Positions 10,870 through 21,167 of a stretch of DNA of 64,000 nucleotides are shown one piece after another. A program made the position numbers and the translations under genes. This DNA comes from Stereocaulon alpinum (Eukaryota > Ascomycota > Lecanoromycetes > Lecanorales > Stereocaulaceae), in contig JAEUBA010000009.1 in the NCBI GenBank assembly GCA_018257865.1, positions 310,001 through 374,000 of the forward strand, read 5' to 3'. The notes under the pieces were generated by a model. That model did not search any database. It saw only the letters and a list, made by a program, of their open reading frames with translations, and had not been told where the DNA came from. How positions within the stretch are numbered: the stretch's first letter is position 1; every line of letters starts with the position of its first letter.

Positions 10870-11346
10870 GATCACTGTGACTTGGTGATCAAGGTAAGGT
10901 GGGAAGCAAGACGTGAAGTTGATGCCAAGCCGCGCCAAAAAATGTGATTTGGCGCCATTATCGCGATGTGGTCTCGTGTTTACGGCGCTGTAATTTTTAA
11001 CCAAGATACATTGAATTGATGGAGGGACGCTGATCGAGTATGCTGAATAGGATTTGGCTTTGAGTCACTCCGTTAAAATACGCGTACCGCCATCGTCACT
11101 TGTTGCGCGCTCCTTCCATAAGAGACCCGCTCATTACCCAGAAGCCGGCGAGCTTCCCACCAGAATGAACATCCTGTACAGGATCTGAAAGTGATGATTT
11201 GATCCAAGCCAGCCCAAAATAACAGAGCGGGAGTGACTTCACCGCCTTGCTCTCTCTTCTTTCCACCTTCCATTGTTATCTTCAACTCTTCTTCCCCCAT
11301 CCTTGCGTCTTTCACCCTCATACCCTCTGAACTATTGTCCCCTGCG
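10870..11346. promoter_or_regulatory. Divergent spacer between MRPL6 and KAR5
   Basis: 477 bp between the two start codons, which point apart. A pyrimidine-rich tract (11240-11310) precedes the KAR5 start. No named regulatory site can be supported. Confidence 0.4.
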
Positions 11347-13461
11347 ATGGCTGCAACACTGCTGGTAGGTTGCCGATTGGCAACTGTCTTTTACATTCTG
11401 CTCGTTGATCATAGTGCAACCGCTTTCAGGTTTACCAGCTCCAAGGGTAGAGGTAAGTGTCATACCAATTTGAATTGGACTCTAGGCCGGCAACCGCTAG
11501 GGTGAGCCAATTGACAGTTCTCGCAGACGCTTCGACCGAAGACTTACGCCCGCGCGGACACAATTTCGAGCTTGCGGCCCTTATTCGACCCCTGCCAGAC
11601 GACCAGCGTGGCATCTACACTCAAGCACTCCAATTGTTGTCCTCCATGCAAGCATCACCCTCGTGCAACCGACTCGCTGCTTCGACGCTTCTAGACTCAT
11701 GTCACTCGATCGATGGGTCTAGGCAAGACGCCGAAACGTCCTTCGAAGACGTCAAATCAATATACGCCGCCCAGCTTGCCATGTGCGAGATCGTGAGCGC
11801 CAAATCAACCATACCTCAACCTTGCGGAGCGCTAGCTCCGGCTCTCGACTCGAAACGGCACAAAGCTGCGTCTGTGAAGAGCGTTCGTAAAGTACAACTG
11901 AGCCAATGTCTACAGGCCTTAGAGTCAAGACCACAGTGGTGGACAAGCTACAGCAACAGCAGGCAGAATGCAGTGGTCATGTGTCAAGCCGCTCGGGCAG
12001 ACATTGAAAAAGGTATGTCTAAGCAATTTCGATTCAGGGATTTGGCTGATCACACTTCAGATGAGCTCATTAAGCTCCACAAGTCAATGATCGAGACAAA
12101 TGCGGACGCCAATTCAGCACTGGCAAGAGCGACGAAACAGGCCAACACCGCTCTAATGCAGCTCCAGGATGAGTTCGCACTGGCCAAACAAGACTTCCAG
12201 AGCCAGTTACTGCAGGACCTCGATATCTCGACAGCAAAAGCACAGTCGTTTCTCGAACGATTGGTGAAAAGCATGGACACGGCAGTGCAACTAGCAATGG
12301 GCAAAGTCACATCTGCGACTAAGGATATCGAAGCGAATACGGCTCGCTTGAGTCAGGTAAATAGATAACACTCCCTTCATTGGTCGACGTGGCAGCTGAC
12401 TCATCCAAGAACGTCCACACCGCCAACGCCGATGCAGTAGACCTTCAGAAGAATGTTGGCAAGATCTTTCAACAAGTGGTCGAAGGTGGTGCGGAGCTGG
12501 CGGCCGTACAAACCCAGCATTCTGATCATGCCCAAGAAATGGCGATCGAGCTTCAAGGCTCCTTACAAAACATGAGGGAGCAAGAGATTGGTGCTATGCT
12601 CGCCTTATTCCATGGTATACACAATCAACTAGTAAGAATATACTTCTCAATGAGTGGCATACCCGTGACTGATTTGGACCAGCAAAGCTCAAATGAACTG
12701 GTCACCTCCTTGCACACTAGGCAGAATGCCCTAGATGAGGTACTTATCGCAGCCTTCTGATGACAATCGCATAATTCTAACTTCTATTTAGCGATTACTC
12801 GGCCTTGACAGAGCATTTGCAGGCTTCGAGACAAGAGCAGAAACCTTCCACGCAGCTCAGACTCGGCAGGCGGAGGTGCAAGCTCGCCTTCATAACGAGA
12901 TGCATATTGAGATGCAAGTCACTCGAGGGTTACTTGACAATATCACTTCGAGTGCAACGGGCCTTCATGCCACCATTCAGACGACTTCCGCCTTGCTCGG
13001 GCAATTCAGCTCGCTCATTGGCAATTTAGGCAGCGTCACCAGCTGGGTTTGGCCGGTGACTAGTAGTTTCGTGGTACTGTTTGTTCTTTATCAGATTAGT
13101 CCAAGGTTTGCCGGATACGCACTTGGAGGCATTAGTCAGTCCCTCTCAAACCATCCGCACTCACCGCTAATTGTATTTGGCAGTCACCTTCGCTATTCTG
13201 AAATCGCACGGCGCTTTTGAGCTATGGTATTCGATACCATCCGACGCGCACTTTGCCCACGCTGCTTTGCAAGCCAACATGCACCTCCTCCCGCTCGTTA
13301 TAGGAGGTATAGTCCTCTTCGTTGTTCTCGCAACTGCATCTGTCTGCCGCTTCACCAACATTTCGAAATTCCTGCGGCCTCGCAAGCTTGACATCTCCTC
13401 CGACCTACCCTACTTGGACATGGAGAAGATGGATTGCAAACATCATCCATCGCTACTATGA
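11347..13461 (+). CDS. KAR5: Nuclear fusion (karyogamy) protein Kar5/Tht1-like
   Basis: Kar5 family proteins sit in the ER and nuclear envelope and are needed for nuclear membrane fusion after mating. Seven exons (introns 11453-11517, 12013-12060, 12357-12409, 12632-12682, 12740-12791, 13135-13183) give 598 aa. The N-terminus is a signal-peptide-like hydrophobic stretch (AATLLVGCRLATVFYILL). A Cys-bearing luminal domain follows, with CNRLAASTLLDSCHSIDG and CLQALESRPQWWTSYSNSR, the Kar5/Tht1 signature. A long helical, coiled-coil-like middle comes next, then two or three C-terminal membrane segments (WPVTSSFVVLFVLYQI and LLPLVIGGIVLFVVLATA). Introns 12013-12060 and 12632-12682 are in frame without stops and were called from splice sites and alignment logic. 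The exon 1 junction is the least certain. Confidence 0.82.
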
Positions 13462-14356
13462 CCTTGTCCACATATCACATCCCTTGTGCAGCACATCCAG
13501 ACTGTTAACACTCTGGAGAATTGGGCTGTGAGAGACCACCCTGGCTTCGACGTACGAAAAAGTCAGAAAAGACATGTCGACGTTCATCCAACACACTTAC
13601 CTCATCTGTTCTATCGAGCATATTTCTATTTCTCTAGCATTTACGACCAACAATATTTCGCAGCATCCCACGACAGCTTTTGCATCCACATTACGACTCA
13701 CGATAGCATTTTCTGCCTTAGCGCTACCACATATGCTCATATACGCACGACATCCTACGGCTTACACGTTACGGCTTATGACGACAAAGGGGTCTGGAAA
13801 TGATGAACGGACATTAGCATTGTTATCTGCTTTACGTTTGCCCTGCGAGAGATTCCCATATGCTTAGCATAGTTTGGCTGCTCCTACCCGGTCTGTAGCA
13901 CAGTCCGAATGATAGAAATCTGAAAGTTGGAGTGAGGTTTGTCTCATTATTGCGGTTGAATGCCGTATTGACTGACGTGAATTACGGGATCTAAGAACTC
14001 ATATTTGGCTCTTTGAAAGATTGAAAGCCTTCAGAGGGTGCGGCATACTAGAACTTGAGCCGCGATTTTCATTGATCTTTTTTCCGGCATTGTACAATTG
14101 TCTGAACAGCCAGGGCTCGCTTCCCGACCTAGTCGCTGTACACATTTTACGAATTCCCTATCCCTGCTGAACATTCCATCCACACTGTTTGTCGCCTCGA
14201 CAAGTCCAAGCCCAAAATCCACATCGGCAGCACTTTCTTTTCCGTTGTTTAATTCCTTAACGCCTCAATATCGTCCACCTAGAGTCCTGTCGTTAGCCTA
14301 CTTGCTTATAGCTTCGAAGAATACTTGTACGCTGCAACGCGCAAACAGGAAAGGGG
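13462..14356. other. Intergenic, convergent 3' regions
   Basis: This is the 3' space between KAR5 (plus) and the Icp55-like gene (minus). Short open frames on the plus strand (13486-13867) lack recognisable motifs. Nothing supported. Confidence 0.4.
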
Positions 14357-16317
14357 TCAAAAGACAGAGCTACACACCTCCTTCACAGCCTCCGTAGTCA
14401 ACACAAGTGGGTGCTCTTCCTGTACACAAACGCTATCTTCAATGCGTATACCCATGCCGCGGAAGTGGGCCGGATAAGCGTCGGTATTGGGCACGTAGAT
14501 GCCCCTGCGATCATAAGATCAGTGAAGTCTCACAGAGCAATCGAGAGGACTCACGGTTCGATGGTGATGCACTGTCGGTCTCGCAGTATTGATTTACGAG
14601 ATTGGCCTGGCGTGTCGTGGACGTCGAGGCCTATGTAGTGGCCGAGATGATGTGGGAAGAGGGTCTCTAGGGCCTGCGACGAAGGTTGTGAAGCGTCAGT
14701 AGAGAAGGAAGAATGTGGCTTGAGGTGTGTTTCTTGACCTTTCCGGACATGTCGAAACCGAGCTGACTGAGCTGGTCTTTTAGGTGAGTCTCTGCAATCT
14801 CATGAAGCCCGTCAAGCGAGAAGTTCGCCTTCGCACTGCACAGAGAGATGCAGTGTCGCTGGGTATTGAGGACGGCGTTGTATAGGTCTTTCTGGGCTGT
14901 TGTGAAGGTACCTGATATTGGCCAGGTGCGCGTGATGTCTGTGATGTAGCCGCCATATTCCTGCGGTAGAGAAGTCAGAAAGCGTTGACTTGAATGGAGA
15001 TGGCAAGACCTACCCCTCCAGCGTCCACAAGTACCAGTTCGCTATCTCTATGTATGGATCAGCTTTGATAGACTGTGTGACAGATGCTCCAGCCATACTT
15101 TAGGAGGTGATCGTTCTGTGTGTAGTGTATAATACTACCATTCTGCTGCTGTCAGCTTCAGAGTCATATATGCAGACCAGCGGTAACCCTACCTGCCCAC
15201 CAGCTACCACAGGTACATATGCTGATCCATCACAGCTATTCGCCCTGAACTTGTAATCCAGGTATGCCGCTAGGTCTTTCTCCTTCGTCCACGCTTGCCG
15301 CATGGCATCGGTGAAAGCTCTCCCAGATGCTTTCCCAGCCTTCCGCATGTTTGCAATCTCAGCATCGCTTTTGATGTTCCGGATGTCGTTAATGATGTCC
15401 TTCAGGGGCGTTATGTTGCTCGACTCGAGGACCTTAGCAAGGCCCTCTGCCCTCGACGAACGGTCATTGAGGAAGCGGGAAAAGAACGATTTGGTCTTGG
15501 TCTCGAAGGGAAAGTCTGTGTAGACCTTTGACGCAGAGGAGACTATTGGCGAGAGGAGGCTGGAGATCTGGTTGACATCTCCCGTCTAAGAACTACTTCA
15601 GCGGGTTGTCCCCTGTGATATCACGGGGTTCCCTTACTTCGTCCGCGTTGAAGACATCCAAGGCTGCCTGTGTTCCAGATCTCACCCCATCCCATTGCTC
15701 GGCTTTTGGATCCTTCGGCCGTAGGAAGAGATGAAAGATGTGGTCGTCATCTTTGGTGCTTTTTCCTAAACTCGGTAAATGTCTTGCCAGCAGCCGTGTA
15801 GGTCCCTGCCTAGCATACCTATAACCGCAACCGCCTCCGGTTCGTTAAATCCTGCATATTTTCAGCCTATATCCTCAATTGCGGTCGATTGGCGTACCCG
15901 TCAAATAGAAGAAATTAGAGTCTTGGTGAAATTCGTAGAACACGGCACCAGATCTATATTTGACCTCCGAAGCAGCAAGGATAGCAATGCCATTCCTGGG
16001 GAGCTTCGCCGCGAGCTTCGAGCGGCGCTGAGCGTACTCAAGAGCTGTAATTCCAGGAGTAACTGTAGCGAATAGATCTGTTAGCTGCCATGTGCAGCAC
16101 TCGGACGATGTGCCTTACGTTCGCCAGCTTTCAGTAGATGGGGGTGAGTTTCGTGTAGAGGCTGCCCGAATTGTAGCTCAGCGGCAGAGACAGATGCATA
16201 TGATCGAAGCTGGGATGAAATCCGACTACTGTCAAGAGGTCGCCTTGGCACTGATGAAACAGTACGCAAAGCGACCGGCCTTGTACACTTATGCAGGGCC
16301 TGAACACATGTTTGCAT
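14357..16317 (-). CDS. ICP55: Intermediate-cleaving mitochondrial aminopeptidase Icp55-like (M24B, aminopeptidase P family)
   Basis: The enzyme is expected to trim one residue from imported matrix proteins after processing peptidase, stabilising them. Ten exons are joined by nine introns: 16078-16118, 15852-15897, 15766-15818, 15568-15637, 15143-15192, 15048-15098, 14961-15013, 14674-14738 and 14505-14554. The spliced length is 493 aa, right for the family. The mature part starts near FGQPLHETHPHLL. The aminopeptidase P N-domain (VTPGITALEYAQRRSKL, HIFHLFLRPKDP) is followed by the pita-bread catalytic domain. Metal ligands are visible in LVDAGGEYGGYITDITRTW, HHLGHYIGLDVHD, TIEPGIYVP and GIRIEDSVCV. 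The presequence (MQTCVQALHKCTRPVALRTV) is basic. Start 16317 is chosen over two in-frame upstream ATGs. It diverges from a sirtuin gene 154 bp away. Confidence 0.93.
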
Positions 16318-16471
16318 GCTTGGTTGTACGTATTTCGTTGGAGCCATCAAAGGTCCGACGCTTATTTTCCGCTCAGCGGAACCAACCATCGTCATTGGCC
16401 TCTGAAAGGAGCGAGGGAGGCATTTACACGCCTATACGACGCAACTAGTGCTGCAATGTTGCCTGTGAAGC
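16318..16471. promoter_or_regulatory. Divergent promoter between the Icp55-like and sirtuin genes
   Basis: The two start codons lie 154 bp apart and point away from each other. No core element stands out. Shared control is inferred from spacing only. Confidence 0.45.
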
Positions 16472-17588
16472 ATGAGCTTCTTTGGAAGCACCACAAGATC
16501 TATTACACGCCTTATAGTTAGAGATCTCACTACCACAACCTCAACCATGTCTTCTTCTATCAATCAAGCCGATCTCGAGTCCTTCTCCCACTGTCTAAGG
16601 TACTCGAACCGAGTCCTTGCCTTGTGCGGTGCAGGTCTCTCAGCCGCGTCAGGGCTGCCTACATTTCGAGGTGCAGGTGGCTTGTGGAGGAGTCACGACG
16701 CGATAACTTTAGCTACACCCGATGCATTTCGTAGAGACCCGGCGTTGGTTTGGCAATTTTACTCTTACAGACGCCACATGGCCTTGCAAGCACAACCTAA
16801 TCCAGCCCACTACGCACTCGCCGAACTAGCGAGAAGGAAGAAAGGCTTCCTTACCTTGAGCCAGAACGTTGATGGTAAGCCAAGCATAGCATCCCATGCT
16901 TGAAACAGAGGCTGACCCCAAGGCAGGCCTCAGTCAACGGGCACAACATCCTCCAGCTCAGCTCCATCTACTCCATGGCTCCTTATTTGACGTCAAATGC
17001 ACATCCTTTTATTGCAATTACGTGGATCAGAACTTCACCGATCCAATCGTCCCTGCGTTAGCAATACCCAAAGGTGTACCGCAACCAGCTCCCTTAGGAA
17101 CGGCAGAGTCAGGCGCGGATGCCACAGACTCGCTGAGTAATGCCATGAAAGCTGTCACTACGGCGAAAGAGCTGGACATATCAGATGATCGAGTTGAGAT
17201 GCCAGAGCTCAACCCCAGAGACCTTCCTCGATGCCCTAAATGCGGCGATGGCTTGCTACGGCCTGGTGTTGTCTGGTTTAATGAAATCCTGCCAGCTCAG
17301 ATGATGAAGAACATCGATGAATGGATTAGCGATTCGGAGAGCATAGATATAATGCTTGTTGTTGGAACGAGTTCGAGAGTATACCCCGCTGCAGGCTACG
17401 TCGACGAGGCGCGGGCGAAGGGTGCAAGGATTGCGGTGATCAACATGGATAGAGCAGACGCACCTGGAGGGATGTACGGGTTGCAGGAGGGAGATTGGTT
17501 CTTCGAGGGTGATGCCGGAGTCATCTTGCCAGAGATTTTGAAGGGTGAGATTGGCGATATCTCAGATAGGGTGCGCAACGGGCAATGA
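16472..17588 (+). CDS. NAD-dependent protein deacylase, SIRT5-type (class III) sirtuin
   Basis: This is a sirtuin, predicted to remove acyl groups from lysine using NAD+. Two exons with one intron (16875-16926, 52 nt) give 354 aa. NAD-binding motifs are seen as CGAGLSAASGLPTFRG and TLSQNVDG, and the catalytic His as LHLLHGSLFD. One zinc pair is in KCTSFYC and the second in RCPKCGDGLLRPGVVWFNE. The Tyr-x-x-Arg pair in FYSYRRHM corresponds to the SIRT5 residues that favour succinyl and malonyl groups, so desuccinylase activity is likely but inferred. Between the zinc pairs there is a long insert (17035-17200) rich in Ala, Pro and Ser. The 25 residues before the second Met (16547) are basic and Thr-rich and could target mitochondria; alternative starts could give two locations. 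Confidence 0.9.
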
Positions 17589-18177
17589 CCAGCGAGGATG
17601 GGCGTTAGTGGCTTCGTAGGGGGTCATTTGCTGGCACCACGGGCAATGATGGACATGACTAGCTGGATAGCTTCAAGCCCAGGCCAACGAACCCGCTGGA
17701 ACGGCAGCATCCCATGGGAACAATCGGATGGCAGTCATGCTCCATCTGTCCATGAAGACGATTGTCCAATTGTATTCCATGAACTTACATAAATCCTCTT
17801 AGCGAAAAGGCGGGGTTAAGTAGTCCCGACATACGTCAAAGCCGACCATAGATTCATCAAAAAGACCGTTTGCGGGTACGGTAAGACTTGCGAAGCGCTG
17901 TAGAGTTTTATCTTCAAAGTCCTCCTACTACCCGACAGCAATTATAGAACCTGTAGAAACCTAGAGGCCAATCCGTGAGAAGTTACGTTAGTCTGCCTGG
18001 CGCTCATACCTTGACGTTCTAGCCCGTTCCGTTTACACAATAACTAATTATTAGTATTGAACGTTTTGCACAGCCTTGGTTCGTGGAGGCGCCGTGTGAC
18101 CCTCGTTCCGACTTCTACCGACCATATCAGGCTAGACTTTGGCATTCAGGAGACAATACAAATACAAAATAATCGCA
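17589..18177. other. Intergenic; probable PEPCK promoter
   Basis: This holds the 3' end of the sirtuin transcript and the upstream region of the PEP carboxykinase gene. An A/T-rich patch lies near 18040-18060. No operator can be named from sequence alone. Confidence 0.4.
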
Positions 18178-20323
18178 ATGCCCACAAGAGATCTGGAACA
18201 GCCTGCCACCTCTCCACTCACTGAATTTGCAGCCCAGCAGAAGCAGAAACAGCAAGGCAACAATTATAATTCCAGCTCCCTCAGCACAATGATCAACCCC
18301 GCGAGCGTTAACAAGACCAGTTTGCATCCTGGTGGTGTAGCGTATGTTCACGCTGCCAACTGTGATATGGAGAAACCCTCGTTGCTAACTGATTGCCCTC
18401 TATAGGCCCCAACGTGAGCACACCGAGATCGAGGAAGAGCTACATGAAATCGCCCATATCGACTACGACCGCGTGTCAATTGTAAGTCAACAGTCCTTAT
18501 GGGATCCGGAAGGATTGAAGCTGAGACTTTCAGATCGCCAACCCTTCCGTAGCGGCGCTATACGAAGATGCCCTTGTCTACGAGACTGGTTCGGCCATCA
18601 CCTCGACCGGGGCTTTGACCGCATACTCAGGAGCAAAGACTGGCCGATCACCACTAGACAAACGTGTTGTGAAAGAAGAGGGCTCTGAGAAAGATGTCTG
18701 GTGGGGACCTGTCAATAAGCCCATGTCGCCCCAGGTCAGTACAGCAACCTCCGCGCGCCCGCTTCACCACAATGTCCATGAAACGTCACCACGACTCCAT
18801 GCTTGTGCACATCGGGAGCTAGAAGCGGTTCTATGCACCAACCTCGGCAAACGCCCCCGCATTTCAGCCCTACTTATCTTATCGCATGTTACGTATTTAC
18901 GATCGAGTCCTCTATCTAACAAATTCGTCTTAGGTCTGGAAAATCAACCGAGAACGTGCTGTCGACTACCTAAATACCCGAAATCGAATCTATGTTATCG
19001 ATGGCTTTGCTGGTTGGGATAAGCGATACAGGATCTGCGTACGCATTGTCTGCGCTCGAGCCTACCATGCCTTGTTCATGCGTAATATGCTTATCCGGCC
19101 TTCGAGGGAAGAGCTGGTCCACTTCCATCCGGACTATACTGTCTACAATGCAGGCTCGTTTCCAGCCAACAGATACACGACCGGCATGAGCTCGTCTACC
19201 TCGGTTGCCATCAATTTCGCTGAGAAAGAGATGGTTATACTTGGAACTGAATACGCTGGAGAAATGAAGAAGGGTATCTTCACTGTACTCTTCTACGAGA
19301 TGCCCGTGAAGCACAACGTCCTGACCCTACACTCTTCGGCCAACCAAGGAGAGAATGGTGATGTTACCGTGTTCTTCGGGCTTTCTGGAACCGGGAAGAC
19401 AACTCTCTCCGCCGACCACAAGCGTGCTCTGATTGGCGACGATGAGCACTGCTGGAGTGATACAGGGGTCTTCAACATCGAAGGCGGCTGCTATGCTAAG
19501 TGTATCAATCTCTCCGCTGAGAAGGAACCAGACATTTTCAATGCGATCAAGTTTGGCTCTATCCTCGAGAATGTCGTCTTCGACCCGGAGACTCGAGTGG
19601 TTGACTACGACGATGCTACCCTGACGGAGAACACTCGTTGCGCATACCCAATTGAATACATCGAGAACACTAAAATTCCTTGTATATCTGACAAACACCC
19701 GTCAAATATCATCCTCCTCACCTGTGATGCTCGAGGTGTTTTGCCACCAATCTCGAAACTCAATGGCGAGCAGACCATGTTCCACTTCATCTCTGGTTAC
19801 ACATCGAAGATGGCTGGTACCGAGGATGGTGTCACTGAGCCTCAAGCCACATTCTCTTCTTGCTTTGCTCAGCCGTTCTTGGCTCTGCATCCTATGCGCT
19901 ACGCCAAGATGCTAGCAGAGAAGATCCATGAGCACAATGCTAACGCATGGTTGCTCAACACCGGTTGGGTTGGTGCTGGCGCCACGACAGGTGGCAAGCG
20001 TTGCCCGTATGTAAATCATCCCAGCGTCTAGATACTTTGTGCTGACTTTGCGCAGATTGAAATACACACGAGCAATCCTCGACGCCATTCACTCGGGAGA
20101 ATTGGCGAAGGTCGAATACGAGACCTATGAGACCTTCAATCTCTCAGTACCCAAGTCTTGCACTGGTGTACCAAGCGAGCTTCTGAACCCTGCAAAGGGC
20201 TGGTCAGGCGAGACTGACTTCAAGGAGGAAGTGACCAAGCTTGGCCAGCTCTTCGTAGACAACTTTAAGCGATTTGAGGATGAGGCAACGCCTGAAGTTA
20301 TCAAGGCTGGTCCAAGGGTTTGA
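18178..20323 (+). CDS. PCK1: Phosphoenolpyruvate carboxykinase (ATP)
   Basis: This is the cytosolic first committed enzyme of gluconeogenesis, turning oxaloacetate and ATP into phosphoenolpyruvate and CO2. Five exons (introns 18342-18405, 18482-18533, 18735-18933, 20007-20055) give 593 aa. The kinase-1a P-loop is GLSGTGKTTLSADHKR, followed by NIEGGCYAKCI and the metal-binding region DDEHCWSDTG. Upstream lie LYEDALVYETGSAI and GAKTGRSPLDKR, which bind oxaloacetate. The C-terminus ends AGPRV. It starts at the ATG at 18178, and the N-terminal extension is Gln-rich (FAAQQKQKQQGNNYNSS). The third intron, 199 nt, is the longest in the gene; others are 49-64 nt. Glucose repression is expected from family knowledge, not shown here. 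Confidence 0.95.
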
Positions 20324-21167
20324 GAAGTCCGCGTTTGGATTTGCTGACTGAGCTTGGGAAGAAGACTGAAAAGATAGTGCGGAGATGTAAGCAGAGCATG
20401 ACCGCCGCAAGGCGCGGCTTGGACGTGTAAATAGATCGAACTGTAGTGTACAAAATGTGAAAAGCAAATTTGGCCCCTAAGTATGTCTACATTCAGCATA
20501 CTACAATCCATATTGCCCTCAGTCTCATAACCATTCCATTGAGTGATAGTCATGGCCCTCCACAATAAGGGCGGACAGCCAGATCTTGTCAAGAACGAAA
20601 AGGTTCCCAATTGTTGGTCCCTGAGCCGCCCCCTAACCTCCAATAGTAAGGGTGTTAATCACGCTTTGGTGGTTGTCTTGGGGGGCGGGCCTTGGGGCAT
20701 TGCCGCCCGGGGGAACGTGGAATTTGCATTATCCTTGACGAGCCGGGAGCCAGACTAGCCAGGCTCGGCCAGGTAGAGAGGGCACCCTTAGAAGAAGGAC
20801 CGTCCTTGGCGTAATCTGTGCATGCCGACTTACATCTCAGCTACGCAACCATCGCACCAAAACACACTCATCATCAATTCGTCGATCGACCCACCCTGCT
20901 TTCAACTTCCAGTAAAGTTGCCACCGCAAGCGATGAGCTAGACGTGTTCTCTTATGTCTCGCGACGCGTTGAAGAACCATTCAGGTTATGCACTACTTTA
21001 GCCTCAATTTTCGAAGTAAAGCCCTATTAAGGCTACGATGGTTCCTTCCACATAATATGGCCATTGGCTGCTTGCTTTGACACGTTCCATTCTCCACCCA
21101 GTGTAAAGAATATTCCTTATGTTACAGCCGGCTTCATACCCCGCGTAGACGACGCATCGAGACAATA
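20324..21167. other. Intergenic between PEPCK and PAN2
   Basis: This should hold the PEPCK 3' UTR and the PAN2 promoter. A GC-rich patch (20680-20720) lies in it. No gene or RNA is recognised. Confidence 0.4.

Noticed and set aside
18735..18933. Possible extra exon inside the 199-nt PEPCK intron
   Set aside because: No frame in the interval adds conserved PEPCK sequence, and the flanking exons join directly at PQ|VWKINRERAVDY.
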